Below, piece after piece: positions 50,166-59,151 of a stretch of DNA of 64,000 nt; position 1 is the stretch's first letter; every line of letters begins with the position of its first letter. Below the pieces are notes generated by a model that saw only the letters and a list, made by a program, of their open reading frames with translations, had not been told where the DNA came from and ran no database searches. The translations under genes were made by a program, and so were the position numbers. This DNA is from Streptomyces fulvoviolaceus (lineage in GTDB: Bacteria; Actinomycetota; Actinomycetes; Streptomycetales; Streptomycetaceae): the NCBI RefSeq assembly GCF_000718165.1, contig NZ_JOEY01000040.1, forward strand, positions 43,943 to 107,942, given 5' to 3'.

Positions 50166-50629
50166 GCCGTCTTCCTTTCGGCGGCGTCCGAGCCCAGTGC
50201 CTGGGCCGTCGCGTCCTTCCACGCCATCCAGCTGAGGAGGGCGCACTTGACCCGGGCCGGGTACTTGGAGACACCGGCGAACGCGACCGCGTCCTCCAGC
50301 ACCTCCTCCATGGCGTCGTCCGGCTCGATCCTGCCCTTGGACTGCATCAGCTCCAGGAACGTCTCCTGGATCTTCTGCGCCTCGGCGAGGTCCTTGCCGA
50401 CGAGGAGGTCGTTCAGCACGGAGGCGGAGGCCTGGCTGATCGAGCAGCCCTGGCCCTCATACGAGATGTCCGCGATCTGCTCGCCGTCGTACTTCACGCG
50501 CAGGGTGATCTCGTCGCCGCACGTCGGGTTGACGTGGTGCACCTCGGCGTCGCCATCCCGAAGACCGCGCCCGTGCGGGTGCTTGTAGTGGTCCAGGATG
50601 ACTTCCTGGTACATCGAATCAAGCTTCAC
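50162..50629 (-). CDS. sufU: SufU, Zn-dependent sulfurtransferase for Fe-S assembly
   Basis: 155 residues, GTG at 50629. Three zinc/sulfur-acceptor cysteines are visible: C37 (NPTCGDE), C62 (GQGCSIS) and C129 (RVKCALLSW). The 18-20-residue insertion relative to IscU separates SufU, which shuttles persulfide from SufS to SufB rather than serving as scaffold. It follows sufS after 15 bp; no sufE gene is present, which agrees with the Gram-positive SufU system. Confidence 0.92.
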   Translation of the reverse strand: MKLDSMYQEVILDHYKHPHGRGLRDGDAEVHHVNPTCGDEITLRVKYDGEQIADISYEGQGCSISQASASVLNDLLVGKDLAEAQKIQETFLELMQSKGRIEPDDAMEEVLEDAVAFAGVSKYPARVKCALLSWMAWKDATAQALGSDAAERKTA

Positions 50630-50644
50630 GACTCAGCCAGCTCC

Positions 50645-51901
50645 TCAGCCGAAGAAGTTCCGTACGTGCTCCAGGCCGTCGACCAGAGCGTCGATCTCGG
50701 TCGGCGTGGAGTACAGATAGAACGACGCTCGCGTGGTCGCAGGAATTCCGTACCGCAGGCAGACAGGCCGCGCGCAGTGGTGGCCGACCCGGACCGCGAT
50801 GCCCTGCTCGTCGAGGACCTGGCCCACGTCGTGCGGGTGGATGTCGCCGAGCGTGAAGGAGATCGCCGCGCCCCGGTCCTCGGCCGTCGTCGGGCCGATG
50901 ATCCGCAGGTCCGGGACCTCGCCGAGCCGCTTCACCGCGTACTCGGTGAGCGCGTGCTCGTGGGCGAGGACCTTGTCCATGCCGATCGCGTTCAGGTAGT
51001 CGATCGCCGCACCCAGACCGACCGCCTGCGCGATCGGCGGAGTGCCCGCCTCGAACTTGTGCGGGGCGGGAGCGTACGTCGACGAGTGCATCGACACCGT
51101 CTCGATCATCTCGCCACCGCCCAGGAACGGCGGCAGGTCCTCGAGCAGCTCCTGGCGGCCCCACAGGACGCCGATGCCCGTCGGACCGCACATCTTGTGG
51201 CCGGTGAAGGCCACGAAGTCGGCCTGCAGCGCCTGCACGTCCATCGGCATGTGCGGCGCGGCCTGCGAGGCGTCGATGCAGACGAGCGCACCGACCTCCT
51301 GTGCACGGCGGACTATCGCCTCGACCGGGTTCACGGTGCCGAGGATGTTCGACACCAGCACGAAGGAGACGATCTTCGTCTTCTCCGTGATGATCTCGTC
51401 GATGTTGGAGAGGTCGAGCCGGCCGTCGTCGGTCAGGCCGAACCACTTCAGCTTCGCGCCCGTGCGCTGCGCCAGCAGCTGCCACGGCACGATGTTGGAG
51501 TGGTGCTCCATCTCCGTGATGACGATCTCGGTCTCGTGGTCCACGCGGTAGGGCTCGTCGGCCCAGCCCAGCATGTTGGCCACGAGGTTGAGCGACTCGG
51601 AGGCGTTCTTGGTGAAGATCACCTCGTCGCGGCTCGGCGCGTTGATGAACGACGCGACCTTGTCGCGCGCACCCTCGTACAGCGCCGTGGCCTCCTCGGC
51701 GAGCACATGCACACCGCGGTGGACGTTGGCGTTGTAGCGCTCGTAGTACTCGTTCAGGGCATCCAGCACCTGGCGCGGCTTCTGCGAGGTCGCCGCGTTG
51801 TCCAGGTACACGAGCTTCTTACCGTCGTGGACCTGTCGGTCCAGGATGGGGAAGTCCTTGCGGATCGCCTCTGTGTCGAGGAGGCCCGGCAGCAATGTCA
51901 C
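50645..51901 (-). CDS. sufS: Cysteine desulfurase SufS
   Basis: 418 residues, GTG at 51901 overlapping sufC (GTGA). Class V aminotransferase fold: LDNAATSQKPRQV, TEMEHHSNIVPWQ, the PLP Lys in FTGHKMCGPTGIG, and the active-site loop Cys in VRVGHHCARPVCLRYG, the SufS-type RxGHHCAQP signature. It takes sulfur from cysteine and passes it to SufU, next gene in the operon. Confidence 0.95.
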   Translation of the reverse strand: MTLLPGLLDTEAIRKDFPILDRQVHDGKKLVYLDNAATSQKPRQVLDALNEYYERYNANVHRGVHVLAEEATALYEGARDKVASFINAPSRDEVIFTKNASESLNLVANMLGWADEPYRVDHETEIVITEMEHHSNIVPWQLLAQRTGAKLKWFGLTDDGRLDLSNIDEIITEKTKIVSFVLVSNILGTVNPVEAIVRRAQEVGALVCIDASQAAPHMPMDVQALQADFVAFTGHKMCGPTGIGVLWGRQELLEDLPPFLGGGEMIETVSMHSSTYAPAPHKFEAGTPPIAQAVGLGAAIDYLNAIGMDKVLAHEHALTEYAVKRLGEVPDLRIIGPTTAEDRGAAISFTLGDIHPHDVGQVLDEQGIAVRVGHHCARPVCLRYGIPATTRASFYLYSTPTEIDALVDGLEHVRNFFG

Positions 51902-52662
51902 GCGGATGCGCCACCCTTCGTGTAGACCTCGTAGCCCTCGTTCTCCAGCTTGTCGGCGAGCTCGGCGCCGCCGGACTCGACGATCCGGCCGCCGGAGAAG
52001 ACGTGGACGAAGTCGGGCTTGATGTAGCGCAGGATGCGCGTGTAGTGCGTGATCAGCAGGGTGCCGACCTCGCCGGTCTCGCGGACGCGGTTGACGCCCT
52101 CGGAGACGATGCGAAGGGCGTCGACGTCAAGGCCGGAGTCGGTCTCGTCGAGGACCGCGATCTTCGGCTTGAGCAGCTCCAGCTGGAGGATCTCGTGGCG
52201 CTTCTTCTCGCCGCCGGAGAAGCCCTCGTTGACGTTGCGCTCGGCGAAGGCCGGGTCCATGTTGAGACGCTGCATGGTCTCCTTGACCTCCTTCACCCAG
52301 GTGCGCAGCTTGGGCGCCTCACCGCGGATCGCGGTGGCGGACGTACGAAGGAAGTTGGAGACCGAGACGCCGGGGATCTCGACCGGGTACTGCATCGCCA
52401 GGAACAGGCCCGCGCGGGCGCGCTCGTCGACGGACATCTCCAGGACGTCCTCGCCGTCGAGGGTGACGGTGCCGCCGGTGATGGTGTACTTCGGGTGACC
52501 CGCGAGCGAGTAGGCGAGCGTCGACTTGCCGGAGCCGTTCGGGCCCATGATGGCGTGGGTCTCGCCCTGCTTCACGGTGAGGTCGACGCCCTTGAGGATC
52601 TCCTTCGTGGCGTTGTCGGCCTCGACGGTGACGTGCAGGTCGTGGATTTCAAGCGTTGCCAT
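51898..52662 (-). CDS. sufC: SufC, ATPase of the SufBCD scaffold
   Basis: 254 residues, ATG at 52662. ABC-type ATPase: Walker A MGPNGSGKST, Q-loop QYPVEIPGV, signature FSGGEKKRHEILQ (SufC-specific), Walker B IAVLDETDSGLDVDAL, H-loop LLITHYTRIL. It drives Fe-S cluster building on SufB/SufD. It lies 7 bp after the Rieske-type gene. Confidence 0.95.
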   Translation of the reverse strand: MATLEIHDLHVTVEADNATKEILKGVDLTVKQGETHAIMGPNGSGKSTLAYSLAGHPKYTITGGTVTLDGEDVLEMSVDERARAGLFLAMQYPVEIPGVSVSNFLRTSATAIRGEAPKLRTWVKEVKETMQRLNMDPAFAERNVNEGFSGGEKKRHEILQLELLKPKIAVLDETDSGLDVDALRIVSEGVNRVRETGEVGTLLITHYTRILRYIKPDFVHVFSGGRIVESGGAELADKLENEGYEVYTKGGASA

Positions 52663-52669
52663 GGGTTCC

Positions 52670-53005
52670 TCAGGACTCCTGGGTGAGGGAGACGAGCACG
52701 TCGTCCCCTTCGATCTTTACGGGGTATACGGGGACGGGGCGCGTCGCGGGAAGGCCGGACGGCTTGCCGGTGCGGAGGTCGAACGCGGAGCCGTGCAGCC
52801 AGCACTCGATCTGACAGTCCTCCACCTCGCCCTCGGAGAGGGAGACGTTCGCGTGCGAGCAGATGTCGTTGATCGCGAACACCTCGCCCTCGGTACGGAC
52901 GACCGAGACCGGCGTGCCGTCGAGTTCCACCCGCTTCGGGGTGTCCTCCTCCAGCTCGCTCAGCCCACAGGCCCGAATGAAACGGGCGCGGTCGAAGGGG
53001 GCCAT
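52670..53005 (-). CDS. Rieske-type [2Fe-2S] ferredoxin within the suf operon
   Basis: 111 residues, ATG at 53005 sharing a base with the sufD stop (TGATG). Cluster ligands are C49-x-H51 (CSHANVSL) and C68-x2-H71 (CWLHGSAF), a bona fide Rieske pair, with a second Cys (C64) between them. Small non-heme-dioxygenase-type Rieske protein. It probably donates electrons during cluster assembly; this actinobacterial placement between sufD and sufC is known as a family trait but its task is not settled. Confidence 0.9.
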   Translation of the reverse strand: MAPFDRARFIRACGLSELEEDTPKRVELDGTPVSVVRTEGEVFAINDICSHANVSLSEGEVEDCQIECWLHGSAFDLRTGKPSGLPATRPVPVYPVKIEGDDVLVSLTQES

Positions 53006-54186
53006 CAGACCGTGGCCTCCAGCTCCTCGTCGATCTTCACGAGAAGGCGCTCTTCGATGTCGTCCACGCCGATCTGCTGGACCAGCTCGGCGAAGAAGCC
53101 GCGGACCACCAGACGACGGGCCTCGTCGGCCGGAATGCCGCGGGCCATCAGGTAGAAGAGCTGCTCGTCGTCGAACCGGCCGGTGGCGGAGGCGTGACCG
53201 GCGCCGACGATCTCGCCGGTCTCGATCTCCAGGTTCGGCACGGAGTCGACGCGGGCACCGTCGGTCAGAACCAGGTTGCGGTTCATCTCGTACGTGTCCG
53301 TGCCCTCGGCCTTGGCCTCGATGAGGACGTCGCCGATCCACACGGCGTGGGCGCCCTCGCCCTGGAGCGCGCCCTTGTAGGCGACGTTCGACTTGCAGTG
53401 CGGGGTGTTGTGGTCGACCAGGAGGCGGTGCTCCTGGTGCTGACCGGCGTCCGTGAAGTACAGACCGAAGAGCTCGGCCTCGCCGCCGGTGCCGGCGTAG
53501 GCGACGCGCGGGTGCAGACGAACGAGGTCGCCGCCGAAGGTGACCACGAACGACTTGAAGGTGGCGTCCCGGCCGATCAGCGCGTTGTGCTGGCCCACGT
53601 GCACGGCCTTGTCGTCCCAGTCCTGGACGGAGACGACGGTCAGCTTGGCGCCGTCGCCCAGGATGTAGTCGACGTTGGCGGCGAGCACGGCGTCACCGGT
53701 GTGGTCGATGACGACGACGGCCTCGGCGAAGGCTCCCAGCTCCACGACCTGGTGGGCGTAGGCGATCCCGCCCTCGCCGTGCACGGCGATCCGGATCGGC
53801 TCGGTGAGCACCGTCTCCTTGGGGACGGTGATCACACCGGCCTTCTCGAACGCCGAGTAGGCCTGGGCGGCGATGCGGTCCACCGGGGTGCCCGCCTTGC
53901 CGAGGCGCGCGTCGTCACGGCCGACGGTCTCGACGATGACGCCCTCGGGGGCGTCCACGTCGACCTTCAGACCGCCGTCGGTGGCGATGGCGGTGCCGTC
54001 GTGCAGCCCGCGCAGGCGCTCCAGCGGGGTGAACCGCCACTCCTCCTCGCGGCCGTGCGGGACCGGGAAGTCCGCCACGTCGAAGGAGGGCGGCGCGCTC
54101 ATGCGCGTGGCGACGGTCGACTCGGCGGCCACCGCGATCTGGCCGGCGGTGGTGGACCCCACCGGGATGTTCTGAGCCTCAGCCAT
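53005..54186 (-). CDS. sufD: SufD, scaffold subunit
   Basis: 393 residues, ATG at 54186. The beta-helix SufB/SufD core is recognisable in VLIEAKAEGTDTYEMNRNLVLTDGARVDSVPNLEIETGEIVGAGHASATGRFDDEQLFYLMARGIPADEARRLVVRGFF, including the conserved His of GAGHAS. The N-terminal helical domain starts near FDVADFPVPHGREEEWRFTPLERL. It pairs with SufB and SufC. Confidence 0.94.
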   Translation of the reverse strand: MAEAQNIPVGSTTAGQIAVAAESTVATRMSAPPSFDVADFPVPHGREEEWRFTPLERLRGLHDGTAIATDGGLKVDVDAPEGVIVETVGRDDARLGKAGTPVDRIAAQAYSAFEKAGVITVPKETVLTEPIRIAVHGEGGIAYAHQVVELGAFAEAVVVIDHTGDAVLAANVDYILGDGAKLTVVSVQDWDDKAVHVGQHNALIGRDATFKSFVVTFGGDLVRLHPRVAYAGTGGEAELFGLYFTDAGQHQEHRLLVDHNTPHCKSNVAYKGALQGEGAHAVWIGDVLIEAKAEGTDTYEMNRNLVLTDGARVDSVPNLEIETGEIVGAGHASATGRFDDEQLFYLMARGIPADEARRLVVRGFFAELVQQIGVDDIEERLLVKIDEELEATV

Positions 54187-54247
54187 GGCTGTCGGTCTGC
54201 TCTCTTCCTACGTCAGATTTCGCTAGCTGGTTTCAGGAGTGCGGGTC

Positions 54248-55672
54248 TTAACCGACCGCGCCTTCCATCTGCAGCTCGATCAGCCGGTTGAGCTCCAGCG
54301 CGTACTCCATCGGCAGCTCCTTCGCGATGGGCTCGACGAAGCCGCGCACGATCATCGCCATCGCCTCGAACTCGCTCAGACCGCGGCTCATCAGGTAGAA
54401 GAGCTGATCCTCGGAGACCTTGGAGACGGTCGCCTCGTGGCCCATGGACACGTCGTCCTCACGGACGTCCACGTAGGGGTACGTGTCGGAGCGGGAGATG
54501 GTGTCGACGAGCAGCGCGTCGCACAGCACGTTCGACTTGGAGCCGTGGGCGCCCTCGCCGATCTCGACGAGACCACGGTAGGACGTACGGCCGCCACCGC
54601 GCGCCACGGACTTCGACACGATGTTGGAGGAGGTGTTCGGCGCCATGTGGACCATCTTGGAGCCGGCGTCCTGGTGCTGCCCCTCGCCCGCGAAGGCGAT
54701 GGAGAGGGTCTCGCCCTTGGCGTGCTCGCCCATCAGGTAGACGGCCGGGTACTTCATGGTGACCTTGGAGCCGATGTTGCCGTCGATCCACTCCATGGTC
54801 GCGCCCTCGTACGCCACGGCGCGCTTGGTGACCAGGTTGTAGACGTTGTTCGACCAGTTCTGGATGGTCGTGTAACGGCAGCGGGCGCCCTTCTTCACGA
54901 TGATCTCGACCACCGCGGAGTGCAGGGAGTCCGACTTGTAGATCGGGGCCGTACAACCCTCGACGTAGTGGACGTAGGCGTCCTCGTCGACGATGATCAG
55001 CGTCCGCTCGAACTGGCCCATGTTCTCCGTGTTGATACGGAAGTAGGCCTGGAGCGGGATCTCGACCTGCACGCCCTTCGGCACGTAGATGAAGGAACCG
55101 CCGGACCACACCGCGGTGTTCAGCGACGCGAACTTGTTGTCGCCGACCGGGATGACGGTGCCGAAGTACTCCTTGAAGAGCTCCGGGTGCTCCTTCAGGG
55201 CCGTGTCGGTGTCCAGGAAGATGACGCCCTGCTCCTCCAGGTCCTCACGGATCTGGTGGTAGACGACCTCGGACTCGTACTGGGCCGCGACACCGGCGAC
55301 GAGGCGCTGCTTCTCCGCCTCGGGGATGCCGAGCTTGTCGTACGTGTTCTTGATGTCCTCGGGCAGGTCCTCCCAGGACTCCGCCTGCTTCTCCGTGGAA
55401 CGCACGAAGTACTTGATGTTGTCGAAGTCGATGCCCGACAGGTCGGAACCCCAGTTCGGCATGGGCTTCTTGTCGAACAGGCGCAGGCCCTTGAGACGGA
55501 GCTTGGTCATCCACTCCGGCTCGTTCTTCTTGGCGGAGATGTCCCGGACGACGTCCTCGTTGATACCGCGCTTGGCAGAGGCACCAGCCACGTCGGAGTC
55601 GGCCCAGCCGTATTCGTAGTTGCCCAGACCCTCGAGCTCGGGGTGGGCAGTCTCCTCGATGGGGAGCGTCAT
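54248..55672 (-). CDS. sufB: SufB, Fe-S cluster scaffold
   Basis: 474 residues, ATG at 55672 overlapping sufR (ATGA). Typical blocks: [78 protein letters not shown], and the C-terminal [22 protein letters not shown] with the conserved His/Glu. The Cys of YVEGCTAP is the main acceptor of persulfide sulfur in SufB. 61 bp before sufD. Confidence 0.95.
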   Translation of the reverse strand: MTLPIEETAHPELEGLGNYEYGWADSDVAGASAKRGINEDVVRDISAKKNEPEWMTKLRLKGLRLFDKKPMPNWGSDLSGIDFDNIKYFVRSTEKQAESWEDLPEDIKNTYDKLGIPEAEKQRLVAGVAAQYESEVVYHQIREDLEEQGVIFLDTDTALKEHPELFKEYFGTVIPVGDNKFASLNTAVWSGGSFIYVPKGVQVEIPLQAYFRINTENMGQFERTLIIVDEDAYVHYVEGCTAPIYKSDSLHSAVVEIIVKKGARCRYTTIQNWSNNVYNLVTKRAVAYEGATMEWIDGNIGSKVTMKYPAVYLMGEHAKGETLSIAFAGEGQHQDAGSKMVHMAPNTSSNIVSKSVARGGGRTSYRGLVEIGEGAHGSKSNVLCDALLVDTISRSDTYPYVDVREDDVSMGHEATVSKVSEDQLFYLMSRGLSEFEAMAMIVRGFVEPIAKELPMEYALELNRLIELQMEGAVG

Positions 55673-56412
55673 GCGGGGTTCCTCCCGGCGGTGCTGGCGG
55701 ATGCGTTATGTGTGGTGTGGGAAATCTTTGGGATGAACGTCGTGCAGACGCCGTCACCGTGCGCGATGGTCGCCAGTCGCTGGACGTGCGTTCCGAGCAG
55801 CTGGGAGAAGATCTCGGTCTCCGCCTCGCAGAGCTGAGGGAACTTTTCCGCGACGTGGGCGACGGGGCAGTGGTGCTGGCACAGCTGCTCGCCGACCGGT
55901 GCGCTGCGCGCCGTAGCAGCGTACCCGTCCGCGCTCAGCGCCTTGGCCAGGGCTTCGGTGCGCTCCTCGGGGGCGGCGGCCTCGATCGCCTTGCGGTACT
56001 CGGTGGCCTGCTCGGCGATCCTCGCGCGGGCGAAGGCGACAACCGCCTCGTCCCCGCCGAACCGCTCCTGGATCCAGCGCAGGGCGTCCGCGGCGAGCTT
56101 GTCGTACGACTGGTCGAAGGCGTCGCGGCCGCAGTCGGTGAGCGCGAAGACCTTGGCGGGACGTCCGCGTGTCCGCGCGCCGTAGACCTTCTGCTCGCGC
56201 GCCTCCACGACATCGTCGGCGACGAGCGCGTCCAGATGACGTCGTACGGCCGCCTGGGTGAGGCCCAGCCTCCCGGCGAGCTCGGTGACGGTCGACGGCC
56301 CGTGGTCCAGGATGGATCGCGCGACGCGGTTGCGCGTGGAGCGCTCACCGGTCGCGTGCTCCTCCTGGAGGGTCCCCGTGGGGGTCTCCCGAGCCTCGCC
56401 GACGTTTTTCAC
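55669..56412 (-). CDS. sufR: SufR, Fe-S-sensing repressor of the suf operon
   Basis: 247 residues from GTG at 56412 (VKNVGEARE). The N-terminal winged helix is [33 protein letters not shown]; a putative cluster-binding set is in [21 protein letters not shown] (C-x3-C-x13-C), as in SufR proteins. With cluster bound the protein represses; loss of cluster opens the operon. The GTG start falls inside the CAAC-N6-GTTG operator, so translation may be leaderless or start a little further in. Confidence 0.9.
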   Translation of the reverse strand: MKNVGEARETPTGTLQEEHATGERSTRNRVARSILDHGPSTVTELAGRLGLTQAAVRRHLDALVADDVVEAREQKVYGARTRGRPAKVFALTDCGRDAFDQSYDKLAADALRWIQERFGGDEAVVAFARARIAEQATEYRKAIEAAAPEERTEALAKALSADGYAATARSAPVGEQLCQHHCPVAHVAEKFPQLCEAETEIFSQLLGTHVQRLATIAHGDGVCTTFIPKISHTTHNASASTAGRNPA

Positions 56413-56425
56413 AACGCCATTGTTG
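56412..56425. promoter_or_regulatory. SufR operator CAAC-N6-GTTG
   Basis: CAAC (56412-56415), six bases, GTTG (56422-56425). It is an exact instance of the palindrome reported for Streptomyces SufR, as I recall it. It overlaps the sufR start codon, so bound SufR would block the operon's own promoter/initiation region. Confidence 0.85.
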
Positions 56426-56484
56426 CGTAATTCCTCAGGACCGGGCAAGCCGTGCCCGGACCGAGGGACGGTGCGCTCCGTCAC

Positions 56485-56498
56485 TTAGGTATACCTAA
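56485..56498. promoter_or_regulatory. 14-bp palindrome in the sufR-aac spacer
   Basis: TTAGGTATACCTAA is a perfect palindrome. Its arms (TTAGGT...ACCTAA) equal the ends of iron-box motifs used by DtxR/IdeR/DmdR-type regulators, but the spacing is 5 bp shorter than a normal 19-bp iron box. It is placed about 75 bp upstream of the sufR start and about 75 bp upstream of the divergent acetyltransferase start. Confidence 0.6.
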
Positions 56499-56573
56499 TC
56501 TGACCTGCGGAAACGATCTTTGATCGATCAATTCGGTGGCGCGGCGAGGCCCCTTCCGGGACACTCCCGAACC

Positions 56574-57386
56574 ATGCCCACACCCCCTCCGACCGGCCCA
56601 CTTGTCACCCGGGACACAGTCGCCGCCCAGCTTCGCGAGGCAGGCGTACGAACCGGAGAAATCCTCCTCGTGCACTCCTCCCTCAGCGCCCTCGGCTGGG
56701 TCTGCGGAGGTGCCGTAACAATCGTCCAGGGAGTGCTCGACGCACTCGGTCCGGACGGCACCCTCGTCGTCCCCACCCAGACCGGTGACCTCTCCGACCC
56801 GGCCCTGTGGAGCAACCCACCGGTGCCCGAGCAGTGGTGGGAGACGATCCGGGCCACCATGCCGGCCTACGACCCGCTGGTCACGCCCTCGCGCGGGGTG
56901 GGCGTGATCCCGGAGACCGTACGGACCTGGCCGGGCGCCCTGCGCAGCGCGCACCCGCAGACGTCGTTCGCCGCCGTCGGCCCGCACGCCGCCGAGGTGA
57001 CCGCCGGACACGCCCCCGACTGTCGGCTCGGCGAACACAGCCCGCTCGCCCGTCTTGAAGCGCTCCACGCGCGCGTGCTGCTGCTGGGCGCGGGCTACGA
57101 CACGTGCACGAGCTTCCATCTCGCCGAATACCGCATACCGACCCCCCTCGTGAAGGTCGGCCGTCCCGGACCGGACGGCTGGGATGTGGTCACCGAGGTG
57201 TCGATCACCTCGGACCGCTTCGACGAGCTGGGCCACGACTTCGAGCGGGACCGTCCCGTCGTACGGGGAAAGGTGGGCGCCGCCGGCATACGGCTGTTCC
57301 CGGTGGCGGACGCCGTGGCCTACGCGGAGCGGTGGCTCGGCCTGCACCGGTCCCGGGAAGAGGAGATCCTGCACCCGCCCGTCTGA
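56574..57386 (+). CDS. Aminoglycoside N3-acetyltransferase (AAC(3)) family protein
   Basis: 270 residues, ATG at 56574. The family's active-site elements are visible: LLVHSSLSALGWVCGGAVTIVQGVLDALGPDGTLVVPTQTGD, EHSPLARLEALHARVLLLGAGYDTCTSFHLAEY with the catalytic His, and GAAGIRLFPVADAVAYAERWL. The fold acetylates the 3-amino group of 2-deoxystreptamine drugs in resistance enzymes, but chromosomal relatives act on other amines. Not in an antibiotic cluster; real substrate unknown. Confidence 0.87.
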   Translation: MPTPPPTGPLVTRDTVAAQLREAGVRTGEILLVHSSLSALGWVCGGAVTIVQGVLDALGPDGTLVVPTQTGDLSDPALWSNPPVPEQWWETIRATMPAYDPLVTPSRGVGVIPETVRTWPGALRSAHPQTSFAAVGPHAAEVTAGHAPDCRLGEHSPLARLEALHARVLLLGAGYDTCTSFHLAEYRIPTPLVKVGRPGPDGWDVVTEVSITSDRFDELGHDFERDRPVVRGKVGAAGIRLFPVADAVAYAERWLGLHRSREEEILHPPV

Positions 57387-57416
57387 GACGCGGTTCGCGT
57401 ACCTAGACTCTGGCCC

Positions 57417-58340
57417 ATGCGAAGTGAGCCCGTGGTCCAGGTCCAGGCCCTGGTGAAGCGGTACGGCACGAAGACCGCGGTGGACGGCCTCGACCTGGTG
57501 GCCAAGGCGGGCGTCACCGCCGTACTCGGACCCAACGGCGCGGGCAAGACGACCACGGTCGAGACCTGCGAGGGGTACCGCAGGCCGGACTCCGGCACGG
57601 TGCACGTCCTGGGCCTGGACCCGGTACGGCAGTCCCGCGAACTGCACACCCGGATCGGCGTGATGCTGCAGTCCGGGGGCGTGTACTCGGGCGCGCGGGC
57701 CGACGAGATGCTGCGCCACGTCGCCAAGCTGCACGCGCACCCGCTGGACGTGGACACGCTGATCGAGCGGCTGGGGCTGGGCAGTTGCGGCCGTACGACG
57801 TACCGGCGACTGTCGGGCGGTCAGCAGCAGCGGCTGGCGCTCGCGATGGCCGTGGTGGGCCGCCCGGAGCTGGTGTTCCTGGACGAGCCGACCGCGGGCC
57901 TCGACCCGCAGGCCCGCCACGCCACCTGGGACCTGGTGCGCGACCTGCGCACGGACGGCGTCTCGGTCATCCTCACGACCCACTACATGGACGAGGCCGA
58001 GCAGCTCGCCGACGACGTCGCGATCATCGACGCGGGCCGGGTCATCGCCCAGGGCACCCCGGAGGAGCTGTGCCGCGGCGGCGCCGAGAACACGCTCCGC
58101 TTCACCGGCCGCCCCGGACTGGACGTCGGCTCTCTGCTCAAGGCGCTCCCGGCGGACTGCGCGGCCGCCGAGCTGACACCGGGTTCGTACCGGGTCGGCG
58201 GCAAGGTCGACCCGCAGCTGCTCGCGACGGTGGCGTCGTGGTGCGCGCAGCACGGGGTGATGCCGGAGAAGATCTCGGTCGAACGGCACACGCTCGAAGA
58301 CGTGTTTTTGGAGCTGACCGGCAAGGAGCTGCGTTCATGA
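57417..58340 (+). CDS. ABC exporter ATP-binding protein (DrrA type)
   Basis: 307 residues, ATG at 57417. Walker A GPNGAGKTT, Q-loop LQSGGVYSGARADE, signature RLSGGQQQRLALAMAVVG, Walker B LVFLDEPTAGLDPQA, H-loop ILTTHYMDEAEQL. The C-terminal 90 residues resemble DrrA-type regulatory tails. Its stop overlaps the permease start (ATGA), so the two make one exporter. Substrate unknown. Confidence 0.93.
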   Translation: MRSEPVVQVQALVKRYGTKTAVDGLDLVAKAGVTAVLGPNGAGKTTTVETCEGYRRPDSGTVHVLGLDPVRQSRELHTRIGVMLQSGGVYSGARADEMLRHVAKLHAHPLDVDTLIERLGLGSCGRTTYRRLSGGQQQRLALAMAVVGRPELVFLDEPTAGLDPQARHATWDLVRDLRTDGVSVILTTHYMDEAEQLADDVAIIDAGRVIAQGTPEELCRGGAENTLRFTGRPGLDVGSLLKALPADCAAAELTPGSYRVGGKVDPQLLATVASWCAQHGVMPEKISVERHTLEDVFLELTGKELRS

Positions 58341-59104
58341 CCACCGGCACCTATGCACCACGGCCGGGTGCGGCCCCCCTCCCCCGCATGATCGCGACGC
58401 AGGCGGCGCTCGAGACGAAGATGCTGCTGCGCAACGGCGAGCAGCTCCTGCTGACGGTCGTGATCCCGACCCTGCTGCTGGTGCTGTTCAGCTCCGTGGA
58501 CATCGTCGACACGGGCGCCGGCAAGGCGGTCGACTTCCTGGCCCCCGGCATCCTCGCGCTGTCGGTCATGTCCACAGCATTCACAGGCCAGGCGATCGCC
58601 ACGGGCTTCGAGCGCCGCTACGGCGTCCTGAAGCGCCTCGCCGCCTCGCCGCTCCCCCGCTGGGGCCTGATGACGGCGAAGACGGCGTCGGTGCTGGTCA
58701 CGGAGATCCTGCAGGTGGCGCTGGTGACGGTGATCGCCTTCGCGCTCGGCTGGTCCCCGCACGGCAACCCCCTGTCCGTCCTGCTCCTCCTGGTCCTCGG
58801 CACGGCGGCCTTCTCGGGCCTCGGCCTCCTGATGGCGGGCACCTTGAAGGCGGAGGCGACGCTGGCCGCCGCCAACCTGGTCTTCCTGCTGCTGCTCGTC
58901 GGCGGCGGGGTCATCGTGCCGCTGGACAAGTTCCCGCCCGGCGCGCAGGACGTGCTGGGGCTGCTGCCGATCTCGGCGCTGTCGGACGGGCTGCGGGATG
59001 TACTGCAGCACGGGGCCGGGATGCCGTGGGGTGATCTGGGGATTCTGGCGGTGTGGGGGGTTGTGGGGCTGGCGGCGGCAGGGCGGTTCTTCCGCTGGGA
59101 GTAG
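58337..59104 (+). CDS. ABC-2 type exporter permease
   Basis: 255 residues, ATG at 58337. Six helices of the ABC-2 type (LLLTVVIPTLLLVLFSSVDIVD, VDFLAPGILALSVMSTAFTGQAIA, ILQVALVTVIAFALG, LSVLLLLVLGTAAFSGLGLLMAG, LAAANLVFLLLLVGGGVIVP, LGILAVWGVVGLAAAGRFF), with the typical FERRYGVLKRLAASPLPR loop between helices 2 and 3. Dimerises to form the channel for the ATPase above. Confidence 0.92.
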   Translation: MTTGTYAPRPGAAPLPRMIATQAALETKMLLRNGEQLLLTVVIPTLLLVLFSSVDIVDTGAGKAVDFLAPGILALSVMSTAFTGQAIATGFERRYGVLKRLAASPLPRWGLMTAKTASVLVTEILQVALVTVIAFALGWSPHGNPLSVLLLLVLGTAAFSGLGLLMAGTLKAEATLAAANLVFLLLLVGGGVIVPLDKFPPGAQDVLGLLPISALSDGLRDVLQHGAGMPWGDLGILAVWGVVGLAAAGRFFRWE

Positions 59105-59151
59105 GCGGCACGACGGACCCTCGTGAAAGCGTGCACAAGCGGCGGCCTACG

